Part shown: piece by piece, positions 1 to 9,416 of the stretch
How positions within the stretch are numbered: position 1 is the first letter of the stretch
Layout of the letters: the number at the start of each line of letters is the position of its first letter
Source of the DNA: CG2-30-51-40 sp041753575
GTDB lineage: Bacteria > Desulfobacterota > DSM-4660 > Desulfatiglandales > Desulfatiglandaceae
Direction: 5' to 3'
Length of the DNA stretch: 35,895 nucleotides
Assembly: GCA_041753575.1 (NCBI GenBank)
Contig: JBGSUA010000142.1
Span: forward strand, 1-35,895
Notes under the pieces: model-generated
The model's input: the letters and a program-made list of their open reading frames with translations, nothing else
What the model was told of the DNA's origin: nothing
The model's database searches: none
Position numbers and translations under genes: made by a program

Positions 1-2
1 TG

Positions 3-926
3 GGGAAAAGGGAAAATGAACGAAGGCTGATGTTACGGGCAATGGGCCCCCTCTGGAATGGTAACGAGGTATGGCTGATAACTGCGGGCGGAGTGACCTT
101 TGCCGCTTTCCCAAGGCTTTATGCCGTTATGTTCAGCTCCCTGTATTCAGCCCTTATGTTGGTTTTATTCGGCTTGATTCTAAGGGGGGTCTGCGTTGAT
201 CTGAGAGAAAAGGCTACGACGGCGGGATGGAAACGGATTCCCGATCTGGGGATTTTTCTGGGAAGCCTGCTGCCCGCTATACTTCTGGGTGCCGCGTTCG
301 CTAACATATTCCGGGGATTGCCAATAGACAAAAATGGTCTATTTCATGGCTCTATTCTGACTTTGCTCAACCCTTACGGTCTCTTGGGGGGAGTGTTTTT
401 TCTTATCTTCTTCCTGCTTCATGGAAGTATATGGCTCTCGATCAAGACTCAAGGGGAGCTGAGGGCTAAGGCTGCCGCAACATCCGCCAGACTTTGGGTG
501 GCGCTATTGATTGCGGCTGTTCTTTTCCTAATATCTTCCGCCTTCGCTACCAGCCTTTACGATAACTACATACACCGGCCCGTCCTAGGCCTTATCATCG
601 TCCTTGCAGTAGCGAGCATGCTTGCGATCCGCTTCTTTCTGGCCAAACAGGCCTACTGGAAGGCATGGGGTTCGTGCGCGATTTCCATCGTCGCTTCAAC
701 GTTTTTCGGCGTTATAGGTCTTTTCCCCACAATGTTCCCCTCAAGCCTTAACAGGGAATGGAGTCTTACTGCCTTCAACGCCTCATCAAGCCCTCTCACC
801 CTGAAGATCATGCTAATAGTAGCAATAATCTTTGTGCCCATTGTGCTTGCATATCAGATCTGGGCATACAGCCTCTTCAGGCATCCTGTCACCGAAAAGG
901 AACTGACCCTTGAGGAATCCTATTAG
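3..926 (+). CDS. cydB: Cytochrome bd ubiquinol oxidase subunit II (CydB), 5' partial
   Basis: Integral membrane subunit of cytochrome bd quinol oxidase, which reduces O2 with quinol electrons at the cytoplasmic membrane. The reading frame is open to the window edge: in-frame codons before the first ATG (position 30) encode ENERR-like residues that belong to the conserved CydB loop, so that ATG is internal and the true start lies outside. The diagnostic motif GPLWNGNEVWLITAGG (family form GPxWDGNEVWLxTAGG) follows, then about eight hydrophobic segments and a C-terminal helix ending in a charged tail. 307 residues are visible; CydB is usually 340-380, so roughly the first 40-50 are missing. The family's usual Asp in WDGNE is Asn here (WNGNE). 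CydA should lie just upstream. No CydX-like small gene is visible downstream. In an anaerobe this enzyme usually serves O2 defence (inference). Confidence 0.95.
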   Translation, partial: GKRENERRLMLRAMGPLWNGNEVWLITAGGVTFAAFPRLYAVMFSSLYSALMLVLFGLILRGVCVDLREKATTAGWKRIPDLGIFLGSLLPAILLGAAFANIFRGLPIDKNGLFHGSILTLLNPYGLLGGVFFLIFFLLHGSIWLSIKTQGELRAKAAATSARLWVALLIAAVLFLISSAFATSLYDNYIHRPVLGLIIVLAVASMLAIRFFLAKQAYWKAWGSCAISIVASTFFGVIGLFPTMFPSSLNREWSLTAFNASSSPLTLKIMLIVAIIFVPIVLAYQIWAYSLFRHPVTEKELTLEESY

Positions 927-1274
927 CAATATCCGTTAATCTTGCGGCATCTTCCTCCTTGCAACAGCCCGGGGGGATGGTGCCGCCCCGGTTCCGCTTG
1001 ACTGGAGCTGGTCTTTTACATAAGCTCTCATCCATGGCTGATCATGGAGAGAGTGTCTTTTGTTTATATCTTCCTCTTTCTTTATTCTCCTGGGCAAGGA
1101 TACTTTAGACTGGGATAATGCAATCCATTTTCTGAATATCTCTTCCATGTCCGGCTACATTGGTAATTTTAGACCTGCGGATGATAAGATTACGATATTC
1201 AGTCTTGGCAAGCCCAAAGCATACATGATTCCTGTAGCCATGAAGCCGAATGAGAAGCATCGGAGGTATAAAAG
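927..1274. other. 348-base spacer after cydB, no supported gene
   Basis: This stretch separates cydB from the first histidine kinase. A TTG-initiated frame of 72 codons (1060-1278) on the plus strand ends in an overlap with the kinase ATG, and a 70-codon frame lies on the minus strand (936-1148). Neither has a convincing ribosome binding site or a recognisable motif. The bases just before the kinase (GGAGG, ending about 9 bases before its ATG) are the kinase's ribosome binding site. No clear terminator for cydB was seen. Confidence 0.5.
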
Positions 1275-4154
1275 ATGAGCGAGAGTGTCACCCGAAATGA
1301 GCTGGCCAGGCGGGTAAGAGAACTTGAGGAAGAATCAGAAAATCTAAGGGCTGCACAACAGTCTCTTCGCGAAAGCGAAGAAAGGCTTAGCCAGATTATT
1401 GAAGGAAGCTCAATCGCCACCTTCGTAATCAGCAGCGATCATATAATAACCCACTGCAATAAGGCATTTGAGAAGCTGACAGGCATTTCTTCCCTGGAAA
1501 TAATAGGGACAGACAGGCATTGGCAGGCATTTTATCCGAAAGCGAGGCCCGTTCTTGCTGACCTTGTGGCTGATATGGTTCCCAGAGATGACATCGCCAG
1601 TTTCTATGGTGAATCATTCAGGGAATCCGAGGTCGCTGAGGGGGCCTATGAAGCGGAAGGCTTTTTCCGAACGATCGGTAAAGAAGGTAAATGGATCTTC
1701 TTTACGGCATCTCCTATCAGGGATTCAGAGGGAAGGATTTTAGGAGCGATAGAGACCCTGCAGGACATAACCGAGAGAAAGCTCGCCGAGGAGAGACTTG
1801 AAGGTTCCCAGCGCAGGATCAGGAATCTGCTCGATTTCGTTCCATACCCGACAGTGATCTTCTCATTCGACGGAAGGGTAATGCACGCTAACCCTGAATT
1901 CACAAATGTCTTCGGGTGGACAAACGAAGAGCTTGAAGGCGGAGCCATCCCTTATACGCCCCCGGGTCTAAAGGAAGAGACCGGCCGAATGATAGAGAAG
2001 CTTTTCCGGGAAAAACTCCTCAGACGATACGAAACAAAGAGACTGACCAAGGACGGAAGGATTCTTGACGTCGTAATGAGAGCAGGGCTTTTCCCCGCCT
2101 CTGGAGGGGAACCCGGAGGCGAAATAGTGATTCTAAGAGACATCACCAAAGAAAAGCGCACGGCCAGGAATAACGAGGCAATGCTAAGGATAAGCATGGC
2201 ATTGTTTGAGTATCCCGACCTTGAAGACCTTCTGGACTATGTAAGCCGCGAGGCAAAGGAATTGCTCAATACTGAAGGTGCGCTTGTTCTCTTGGTTGAT
2301 GAGGAAAATAAAGATCTTTACTTCAAGGGGGCTGCTTACGACGACTCAAGCAACGAAGAAAAGGTAAAGGATGTGAGGGTTCCCATACAAGGAAGCATCG
2401 CCGGCAAGGTAGTGAGAACAGGCGTACCCGTTATAGTTCCAGACGTTGTCAGAGAGGCAGGTTTTTATAAGGGAGTTGACAAGCGCCTCGGATATCAAAC
2501 CAGAAATCTTCTTGATGTTCCTCTTAGAAGCGGGGACCGCATTATAGGGGTTTTGTGCGCGCGCAATAAGAAGGAAGGCGGATTCGATGAATCGGATGTA
2601 GAGATCCTCAATATGATAGCCGGCACAGTAGTTCTTTCGATAGAAAACGCGCGTTTCTCTGAAGATCTAAAGAAGGCCTACAAAACGAACGAGTCGCTTC
2701 TGAGGATAAGCATGGCTCTGCCGGAGCATCCTGATCTTGAGGAACTGCTTGATTTCATAAGCGGCGAAGTAAAACGCCTTATTGCATCAGAAGGCGCCCT
2801 GGTTGTGCTCCTTGATGAAGAAAGGCAGGAACTCTATTTCCTTGGAGCGGCTTATGACGATGAAGCCACTCAGGAAAGAATAAAGGAGATAAGGTTTCCA
2901 ATAGATCAACTGGTAGCCGGCAAGGTAATCAGAAGGGGAAAGCCGATAATCGTAAACGACGCTGACCAGGACCCGACACTGTCAAGGGAAAGGGATAGAA
3001 AGCTGGGCTACAAGACCAGAAACCTGCTGCTTGTCCCTCTCAGGAGCAAGGACCGGATCATCGGGGTTTTGTGCGCTATCAACAAAAAACAGGGCTCCTT
3101 CTCAACCGCCGACAGTGCACTGCTTAGCATGATCGGGGGAACAGTTGCGCTTTCAGTGGAAAATGCCCGTTTCGCCGACGAGTTGATGAAGGCCTACAGG
3201 GAAGTGACCGGCATGAACCGAGCAAAGGATAAGGCAATAAATCACCTCTCTCATGAACTCAAGACCCCATTGTCTGTTCTTTCAGGATCACTTAATATCC
3301 TGGCAAGGAGACTTGAACAGCAGCCTGAAGCAGCATGGAAACCGGCATTCGAAAGGGCCACTCGAAACCTTAACAGGATAGTGGATATTCAGACTGAAGT
3401 TGAAGATATAATTCAAGAGAGGCATTTCAAGGCTTACGATATACTGAGCCTTATGCTTTCGCAGTGTGCTGACGAACTGGAGACCCTCGTTGCCGAAGAA
3501 CTGGGAGAAGGAACAATAGTAAAGAGGCTTAGTGAAAGGATCGAGGAGACCTTCGGCCCCAAGGACGCGATTCCAAAGGAAATCCCTCTGCATCAATTCG
3601 TTCAAGAACGACTAAGAGAATTAAAGAACCACTTTGTTCACAGGCGGGTAACCATAAAGACATCCATTGAGGAGGTCCATCCTGTCTGGGTGCCCCCCGA
3701 GCCCCTCCAGAAGGTCACTGACGGCCTGATAAGAAATGCCGTGGAGAATACGCCGGACGGCGGAACAGTTGAAATCTTTGTGCGTGAAACAAAGGACAGG
3801 AGCTTTGTCGAGCTTGAGGTCCTTGACCACGGCACCGGTATCCGCGAGGAAGATCAGGCAAGGATATTTGACGGATTTTTTACAACAAGGGACATTATGG
3901 CCTATTCCTCCAAAAGGCCCTTTGATTTTAACGCCGGAGGAAAGGGAGCTGATCTATTAAGGATGAAGATCTTTTCCGAACATTATAATTTCAAGATACA
4001 AATGTCCTCCAAACGCTGCCCCGTTATTCCAGGTGAACTGGATGTATGCCCAGGGGACATCTCCAAATGCTCTCAATGCAGGGAGGAGTCGGATTGCGCG
4101 GCAAGGGGCGGCACATCGTTTATCGTTGCATTTCCTTTGAAACGAACGAAATGA
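1275..4154 (+). CDS. PAS-PAS-GAF-GAF sensor histidine kinase with Cys-rich ATPase domain
   Basis: Predicted cytoplasmic sensor histidine kinase of 959 aa with no transmembrane segment. Order of domains: short coiled coil (1-30), PAS1 (about 32-165) ending in the PAC-type DITERK motif, PAS2 (175-295) ending DITKEK, GAF1 (303-455), GAF2 (475-625), HisKA with phospho-acceptor His660 in HLSHELKTP, a long helical linker (about 690-800), then the HATPase domain with N-box Asn821/Asn825 and G1 box D851-H-G-T-G855. The end of the ATPase domain carries five cysteines (915, 925, 932, 935, 941) directly before the GGTSF segment, an unusual potential metal or redox site. The two GAF domains are close duplicates, offset by exactly 172 codons. 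Start: GGAGG lies about 9 bases before the ATG. No response regulator is adjacent, so it is an orphan kinase. Ligands are unknown. Confidence 0.93.
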   Translation: MSESVTRNELARRVRELEEESENLRAAQQSLRESEERLSQIIEGSSIATFVISSDHIITHCNKAFEKLTGISSLEIIGTDRHWQAFYPKARPVLADLVADMVPRDDIASFYGESFRESEVAEGAYEAEGFFRTIGKEGKWIFFTASPIRDSEGRILGAIETLQDITERKLAEERLEGSQRRIRNLLDFVPYPTVIFSFDGRVMHANPEFTNVFGWTNEELEGGAIPYTPPGLKEETGRMIEKLFREKLLRRYETKRLTKDGRILDVVMRAGLFPASGGEPGGEIVILRDITKEKRTARNNEAMLRISMALFEYPDLEDLLDYVSREAKELLNTEGALVLLVDEENKDLYFKGAAYDDSSNEEKVKDVRVPIQGSIAGKVVRTGVPVIVPDVVREAGFYKGVDKRLGYQTRNLLDVPLRSGDRIIGVLCARNKKEGGFDESDVEILNMIAGTVVLSIENARFSEDLKKAYKTNESLLRISMALPEHPDLEELLDFISGEVKRLIASEGALVVLLDEERQELYFLGAAYDDEATQERIKEIRFPIDQLVAGKVIRRGKPIIVNDADQDPTLSRERDRKLGYKTRNLLLVPLRSKDRIIGVLCAINKKQGSFSTADSALLSMIGGTVALSVENARFADELMKAYREVTGMNRAKDKAINHLSHELKTPLSVLSGSLNILARRLEQQPEAAWKPAFERATRNLNRIVDIQTEVEDIIQERHFKAYDILSLMLSQCADELETLVAEELGEGTIVKRLSERIEETFGPKDAIPKEIPLHQFVQERLRELKNHFVHRRVTIKTSIEEVHPVWVPPEPLQKVTDGLIRNAVENTPDGGTVEIFVRETKDRSFVELEVLDHGTGIREEDQARIFDGFFTTRDIMAYSSKRPFDFNAGGKGADLLRMKIFSEHYNFKIQMSSKRCPVIPGELDVCPGDISKCSQCREESDCAARGGTSFIVAFPLKRTK

Positions 4155-4166
4155 CACTCTTATAAC

Positions 4167-5594
4167 ATGGAGGAAAAACCCAAGTTGGATATAACAAAAA
4201 CCAAGATAGTGTGCACCATAGGACCTGCGTGCAGGTCAGTGGAGATTATCAGGGCAATGATCCTTGAGGGAATGAGCGTAGCGAGACTCAACTTCTCACA
4301 CGGTACACACGAGGAGCATCTTGAAAATATCTACGCTCTTCGTCGAGCTGCAAATGATGTGGGGCATCCTCTTGCCATTCTACAGGACCTTGGAGGGCCC
4401 AAGATCCGGGTCGGGAAGATCCCGGAACCTGGCATCCGACTTGAGGTAGGTTCTGAGGTCGTATTGACGGGAAGGACCATGGAGTTAACACACAACATGA
4501 TCCCGCTTACTTACAAAGAACTGGCAGAGGATGTCCTGGTAGGAGACCGCATACTGCTCGCGGATGGATTTATGGAGCTTGAGGTAAGAGCAATAAGCGG
4601 AGCAGACATAAAGACAATCGTTATCACAGGGGGTGTGCTCACATCCCATAAGGGCATAAATCTCCCTTCAAGGAGCATCAAAGCACCCTCTTTGACTCCA
4701 AAGGATGAAATTGATCTCTCATTCGGGATAGAAAACGGGGTTGACTACATTGCCCTTTCCTTTGTCAAAAGTCCGGAAGACATAGAAAGGGTAAAAAAAC
4801 TAATAACAAGAAAAGGTGCGGGCACCCCTGTCATAGCCAAGGTTGAAAAGCACGAAGCCGTTCACAAGATAGACAGGATCATAGAAGTCGCCGACGGTAT
4901 CATGGTTGCCCGAGGAGACCTGGGCGTGGAGATACCGCTGGAGGAGGTACCGCTGGTTCAGAAGATGCTCATAGAGAAGGCCAACAAGGCAGGTAAGCCC
5001 GTGATCACTGCCACCCAGATGCTGAGATCAATGGTGGATTCCCCAAGACCCACCAGAGCCGAGGCTACCGACGTAGCCAACGCGGTGATGGACGGGACAG
5101 ATGCAGTAATGCTTTCAGAGGAGACTGCAATCGGCCAATACCCGGTTGTGTCGGTAGCCATTCTTTCACGCATTATTAACAGCGCGGAATCGAGGTTTCC
5201 CCATGAGCGTTACCTCGCCATGAAACCAGAAAGAAATGTACCTGATTCGGTGAGCCATGCATCATGCGTTCTTGCGCACCATCTGGGGGTTTCAGCCATA
5301 GTCGCGCCTACACAGTCCGGACAGACAGCCGGCCGGCTTTCCAGATTCCGCCCTCAAACACCCATAGTCGCTCTTTCGCCCCAGCCGGCTACTGTGAGGA
5401 AACTTGCCCTGGTCTGGGGATGCATACCCAGACTTATCCAAAGCCCAAAGGACACAGACGACATGATTGAACTTGCCGCGGCTTCCGCGCTTGCATCCGG
5501 TCTGGTCAAAACAGGTGAAATCGTTGTGATCACTGCCGGGCAGCCTTTATGGGTTGCCGGCAGCACAAACATGCTGAGAGTCAAAACCCTTTAG
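4167..5594 (+). CDS. pyk: Pyruvate kinase
   Basis: Converts phosphoenolpyruvate and ADP to pyruvate and ATP, the last step of glycolysis (cytoplasm, normally a tetramer). The 475-aa length is normal. Visible signatures: KIVCTIGPA at the N-terminus, RLNFSHGTHEEH (substrate-binding Arg and Asn), the family pattern IAKVEKHEAV containing the active-site Lys, MVARGDLGVEIP, and TATQMLRSMVDSPRPTRAE. The C-terminal allosteric-type domain is complete. The gene begins 12 bases after the histidine kinase stop, so it may be read through from it, although a metabolic partner role is not implied. No strong Shine-Dalgarno sequence precedes this ATG. It converges with mgtE, leaving 63 bases between the two. 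Confidence 0.97.
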   Translation: MEEKPKLDITKTKIVCTIGPACRSVEIIRAMILEGMSVARLNFSHGTHEEHLENIYALRRAANDVGHPLAILQDLGGPKIRVGKIPEPGIRLEVGSEVVLTGRTMELTHNMIPLTYKELAEDVLVGDRILLADGFMELEVRAISGADIKTIVITGGVLTSHKGINLPSRSIKAPSLTPKDEIDLSFGIENGVDYIALSFVKSPEDIERVKKLITRKGAGTPVIAKVEKHEAVHKIDRIIEVADGIMVARGDLGVEIPLEEVPLVQKMLIEKANKAGKPVITATQMLRSMVDSPRPTRAEATDVANAVMDGTDAVMLSEETAIGQYPVVSVAILSRIINSAESRFPHERYLAMKPERNVPDSVSHASCVLAHHLGVSAIVAPTQSGQTAGRLSRFRPQTPIVALSPQPATVRKLALVWGCIPRLIQSPKDTDDMIELAAASALASGLVKTGEIVVITAGQPLWVAGSTNMLRVKTL

Positions 5595-5657
5595 AGGCAA
5601 GGCGTCTTTTTAGAGAGACAATCTTTATACCCCGTCAAGTATTACTGTTCAAGATCT

Positions 5658-7025
5658 CTACTGCCGTCCCCATAGAAAGAGTGTAATCAGCCCGAGGTAG
5701 ATAAATACTCCCAGAATATCATTTGAGGTTGCAACAAAAGGCCCCGTGCCAAGAGCGGGATCTACTTTCAGTTTATTAAGGATCACAGGGATAGCCGATC
5801 CTGCGAATCCTGAAAAAAGTATGACCGTGACAAGGGCTACTCCAACGATAATGCCAAGAGGAAAATCGGAAAGCCATGTCCCCACAATCAGCGCCAGAAT
5901 CGTTCCGCATATCAGACCGTTAATGACGGCAACCCTGAGTTCCACCCAGAGCCTCCTCCAGGTCTTGACCATGCTTATGTCGCCCGTTGCAAGTCCGCGC
6001 ACCACGACGATAGCAGCCTGAGTGCCGCTGTTACCCCCCATGGCCATAATGATAGGGAAGAAAAAGGCAAGTGCCACCACCTTGGTCAGTGAAGCCTCGA
6101 AACGGCTTATCACAAATGCGGCCAGAAGTTCTCCAAACATGGCGCCCAGGAGCCATGGAAGCCTGGCTCTAGATATGACGGTAGGAGCTATCTCTGTGAT
6201 ATCCTGAGGCATGATACCGGCAAGCAGCGATATATCCTCATCGGCTTCCTCCTCCATGACATCCACTATATCGTCATGAGTTATGCGTCCTATGAGACGA
6301 TTCTTGGAATCCAGGACAGGAATACTCACAAGATCGTATTTCTTAACCAGGCGCACAACCTCTTCCTGGTCGGCATCAACACTTACCGAAATCACATCGT
6401 GCTCCACAATATCCTTTATCCTGGTTTCGGGATCGTGTAATACAAGATCACTCAGCGCAACCATTCCCACAAGTCTGCCAAAGCCGTCAACCACCCACAC
6501 AGAATAGACCCTGCCAACATCCTCCTTCTTGTGCCTTATTCTATCAATGGCGTCCTGGACAGTGGCATCTGCGTTGACCGCAACAAACTCAAGGGCCATG
6601 ATGCCGCCCGCAGAATCTTCCCTGTACGGAAGGAGCTTTTCTATATCCCTTGATACATCATCGTCCACCGTCTCTATGATCTTTCGGGCCCTGTCCTCAG
6701 GAAGATCACCTAGCAGATCCGCTGCGTCATCTGAATCCATTTCCTCGACAATGTCTGAGAGCACTTCATTGTTGAGGTCTTCAAGAAGGCGACCCTGGGC
6801 CGGGGCCTGCATCTCTACTATGATATCTGCTGCCCCTTCGGGCTCGAGGAGCTCGAATACAAAGAGACGCTCATCATGATCCAGGTGCTCCAGAAGATCA
6901 GCAACATCGGCAGGCGCCATCTCCTTTATCAATGCCTTGAGGGCGTCCTTTTCCCCTGATTTTACCAGAGCCTTGAATTGATCAATCAGTCTTTCGTGTA
7001 CGCTGCCGGTGCCAGCCAAATTCAT
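5658..7025 (-). CDS. mgtE: Magnesium transporter/channel MgtE
   Basis: Mg2+-gated Mg2+ channel of the inner membrane, 455 aa. Domain order: superhelical N domain (about 10-130) with the repeated DVADLLEHL/ADLLGDLPED pattern; paired CBS domains (about 135-255); the acidic plug-helix region around DDIVDVMEEEADEDIS; and five transmembrane helices (about 285-455). The pore motif GGNSGTQAAIVVVRG matches the MgtE signature, and the last helix has SNDILGVF, whose Asp (about residue 436) corresponds to the known selectivity Asp. AAAGGA lies just before the ATG. It is 36 bases downstream of the DHH gene on the same strand, and the TIM-barrel gene lies further upstream, suggesting a three-gene transcription unit. 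No Mg2+ riboswitch is visible in the short spacer. Confidence 0.97.
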   Translation of the reverse strand: MNLAGTGSVHERLIDQFKALVKSGEKDALKALIKEMAPADVADLLEHLDHDERLFVFELLEPEGAADIIVEMQAPAQGRLLEDLNNEVLSDIVEEMDSDDAADLLGDLPEDRARKIIETVDDDVSRDIEKLLPYREDSAGGIMALEFVAVNADATVQDAIDRIRHKKEDVGRVYSVWVVDGFGRLVGMVALSDLVLHDPETRIKDIVEHDVISVSVDADQEEVVRLVKKYDLVSIPVLDSKNRLIGRITHDDIVDVMEEEADEDISLLAGIMPQDITEIAPTVISRARLPWLLGAMFGELLAAFVISRFEASLTKVVALAFFFPIIMAMGGNSGTQAAIVVVRGLATGDISMVKTWRRLWVELRVAVINGLICGTILALIVGTWLSDFPLGIIVGVALVTVILFSGFAGSAIPVILNKLKVDPALGTGPFVATSNDILGVFIYLGLITLFLWGRQ

Positions 7026-7061
7026 TAATCCTTTCTTCCAGCAAAAGGCCTAGTCTGTTTT

Positions 7062-8081
7062 CTATGGTTGCAGCTTAAGGCGCTTAATCTGTCTCATTAC
7101 TGACCTCTGGAGATTAACCTTATCGCCGGAGTTGTCTAAAAAATCCCTAAGAGGTATCTCCGCTCTTCCGGCGCTCTTGTGTCCTCCCCCTGAACCCCCA
7201 ACTCGCCTTGCAATCCTCTGTGCTGCCCTGCCCGCATCCCCTCTCAGTCCGGCGTATCTAAAAATCAGTATGAGTTTGTCCCTGTAAATCCCCGATGAGA
7301 TACTCCAAGTGGCCTCAGCAAGCTTCATAAAAAAATCCGCCACAATCACCAGCACATCAGGGCTCTCCACCTCGCCTAAATGAGTAAAGGCTATCCCATT
7401 GTAAAAGATTACCCTTTCCATGGCTGTCTTGTAATTTGCAAGGGTGCTGCGAGTCATCTCGGATGATTCTATCTTCTTGATAATGTTCATGTTCACAAAG
7501 GGATAAAGAGACTGAAGGGCGTTGATATCGTTAGAAATAGATCCCTTAACAAAATCGCCTGTGTCCGTCTTGATGCCATAAAAAAGGGCAGTTGCCAGCC
7601 GTGATGAAGGCCGTATCTTGGCCGCCCGCAAGAACTCCGTCATTATAGTTGCATTGGCTCCATATTGATCCCTTATGTCAACAAACAGGCCTCTTGATTG
7701 GGGTGTCAGGGGATGGTGGTCAATTATGATATCAAATATCCGATCTCCAAATTCTTCATGATGCCCGGGCTGGGAATCAACAACCGCCCACTTATTGAAC
7801 CTGTTCTGGTCGAGCTCTCCTATAGTTTTTAGTTCGATGTTAAGAAGCCTTATCATGGCCAGGTTGTCAGCCCTCTGAATATCATTTATATGATACACTT
7901 CAATTTTTCTGGCCCTTCTCCAGAATATACGCCTGAGGGCAAGAGCGCTTGCAATCGAATCAGGATCAGCATCAATAAGGATCGCGAGGCTGTCCTCTCC
8001 CTTTACAATTTCCCTGAGTCTTTTGAGCCTTTCCGAAAGCGTAATTGATTTTGGAAAGGGATGATCCATTGGCGCATTCAT
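7062..8081 (-). CDS. DHH-family phosphoesterase (NrnA-like)
   Basis: Member of the DHH/DHHA1 phosphoesterase superfamily, most like the NrnA/bifunctional oligoribonuclease-PAP phosphatase group that degrades nanoRNA, pAp or cyclic dinucleotides. Motifs in order: LIDADPDSIAS (metal-binding DxD), VVDSQPGH (second metal Asp), IIDHHPLT (the DHH motif), GIKTDTGDF (fourth Asp), and the C-terminal GGSGGGHKSAG substrate loop of DHHA1. A TTG-initiated frame extends 14 codons further upstream (to 8123), but the ATG at 8081 is preferred: it is preceded by GAAGAG about 7 bases away and the extra residues are not family-like. This gives 339 aa. Exact substrate is not determined by sequence alone. Confidence 0.88.
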   Translation of the reverse strand: MNAPMDHPFPKSITLSERLKRLREIVKGEDSLAILIDADPDSIASALALRRIFWRRARKIEVYHINDIQRADNLAMIRLLNIELKTIGELDQNRFNKWAVVDSQPGHHEEFGDRIFDIIIDHHPLTPQSRGLFVDIRDQYGANATIMTEFLRAAKIRPSSRLATALFYGIKTDTGDFVKGSISNDINALQSLYPFVNMNIIKKIESSEMTRSTLANYKTAMERVIFYNGIAFTHLGEVESPDVLVIVADFFMKLAEATWSISSGIYRDKLILIFRYAGLRGDAGRAAQRIARRVGGSGGGHKSAGRAEIPLRDFLDNSGDKVNLQRSVMRQIKRLKLQP

Positions 8082-8177
8082 CGTTGACTCTTCAAAAAGC
8101 CTTCTTGTAGAAAGTGCCGGCAATTATTTTCTCAAAAGTCTGCTGACCTGCATTTATTCTTATTACAATTTGTTTTT

Positions 8178-8984
8178 CTACCATGGCCAAAGCTTTGTAA
8201 GATTTAAGATACTCAATTCTATGTCCTCCCTTACATGGGGCTCAATTGTGATAACAGGCGGGCTTTCCCTGTTCAATTTAAGCCACCTAAAAAGAAAAGG
8301 GAAGTCAACCCTTCCAGTGCCTATGGCAAGATGATCATCGCTTTTCCCTCGGTTGTCGTGAAGATGCAACTGAAACAAGAACCGTCCCATTAGATCCAGC
8401 CATCTTTCAAGGCTCGCTGAACTGAATGCGTTCTGATGACCCACATCAAGACAGAATCCCACCCCCCGTCCATAAAGGACATCGAAAAGGTCGCAAAGCT
8501 CCTCAGGGCCAAGCTCAAATACGTTTTCAAGCACCAGACGGCATCCAAGCTCTTCCAGCCTGGAGGCGAACCAACTCCATAAAGACAAGCTGTGTTCAAG
8601 CCACTGATCTCTCATGTGGCGGTAACGTCTATCTTCGTAGCCTGCGTGGCAAACAACCGTCTCAGGTCGCAGTTCCTTTGCAACATGGAGTATCTGCTCT
8701 AGCCTGTGTCTTAAGACTGCGCGCACCATCTGATCAGGGGAGCCCGGGGCCATATCCATAAAAGGCGCATGAACAGTTGTGCTAAGGCCTTTAGCTTTGA
8801 GGGCTTCCGCCATTTTAGTGACACGGGCAAGGTCCAGATTATCAAGGGTCTCCGCGTCAAAGCTTATTTCAGGATTTATCCGTTTCTCTTCAATCAGACC
8901 AGACAATTTTCCGTCAAGCATCGAATAGGGAATCCCAACATGGACCTTTTCAAAGATTGTCTTTGTTTCAACCAAGGTTGACAT
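8178..8984 (-). CDS. Sugar phosphate isomerase/epimerase-like TIM-barrel protein
   Basis: 268-aa member of the AP endonuclease 2/xylose isomerase-like TIM-barrel family (metal-dependent isomerases, epimerases or endonucleases). The expected metal ligands are seen at strand ends: Glu in VLENVFE, Asp/His in CLDVGHQN, His and Asp in LHLHDNRG, and Glu in ITIEPH near the C-terminus. N-terminal VHVGIPYSML and the VHAPFMDMAPGS segment are typical of the barrel start. Start: GGGGAGG lies a few bases before the ATG. It is the first gene of the minus-strand group with the DHH protein and MgtE. Endonuclease IV itself has a longer ligand set, so a sugar or small-molecule isomerase is more likely. The substrate is unknown. 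Confidence 0.85.
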   Translation of the reverse strand: MSTLVETKTIFEKVHVGIPYSMLDGKLSGLIEEKRINPEISFDAETLDNLDLARVTKMAEALKAKGLSTTVHAPFMDMAPGSPDQMVRAVLRHRLEQILHVAKELRPETVVCHAGYEDRRYRHMRDQWLEHSLSLWSWFASRLEELGCRLVLENVFELGPEELCDLFDVLYGRGVGFCLDVGHQNAFSSASLERWLDLMGRFLFQLHLHDNRGKSDDHLAIGTGRVDFPFLFRWLKLNRESPPVITIEPHVREDIELSILNLTKLWPW

Positions 8985-9079
8985 CTTCCTCCCCGCAGTC
9001 TATATATCCCCCCAGATCTCCCCGTTCAAGGGAAATTCCGCAATTCCTTTTCTGCCGGAGGGCGAGGCGACCTTAAGAG

Positions 9080-9409
9080 ATGAAGAAAGCCATTCTTGCA
9101 CCGATTTTGTCCGCCTTTGTGATACCAGGGCTTGGACAAATAATTAACAGGAGGCCTGTAAAAGGCCTGATATCGCTTTTCCTGGTAATGATTTTTTTCG
9201 TTGGGGGTCTTCTTTCATTATCTAAGGCCCTGGAAGATTCTGTAGCTTCTCAGCCGGCAACCGGCAACACGACTTACTCTTTCTCTCAAGCCCTTGCTGA
9301 CGCAGACCTGACACTTCCGCTGTGTTTCGTCGGAGCCCTCGCTCTTTTGTGGCTCCTTTCCGTTATTGATGCGTTTTGGGAAGGAAGGAGACTTGATCTG
9401 CGGGAATAA
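9080..9409 (+). CDS. Small membrane protein with PGLGQ motif, unknown function
   Basis: 109-aa predicted inner membrane protein. The N-terminus (AFVIPGLGQIINRRPVKGL) matches the motif of a broad group of small membrane proteins (DUF5683/TM2-like) in which PGLGQ-x-Y/N precedes a helix. Helices are visible at about residues 8-22, 28-50 and 78-98, with a polar loop between. It is divergent from the TIM-barrel gene, 95 bases away, and a conserved-looking gene follows 7 bases downstream, so both probably share a transcript. No strong Shine-Dalgarno sequence precedes it. Confidence 0.75.
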   Translation: MKKAILAPILSAFVIPGLGQIINRRPVKGLISLFLVMIFFVGGLLSLSKALEDSVASQPATGNTTYSFSQALADADLTLPLCFVGALALLWLLSVIDAFWEGRRLDLRE

Positions 9410-9416
9410 ACGAAAG

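Noticed and set aside
936..1148. 70-codon minus-strand frame after cydB
   Set aside because: No ribosome binding site and no family-like motif.
1060..1278. 72-codon frame ending in the kinase start
   Set aside because: TTG start, no ribosome binding site, no motif; the kinase start is explained by GGAGG near 1275.
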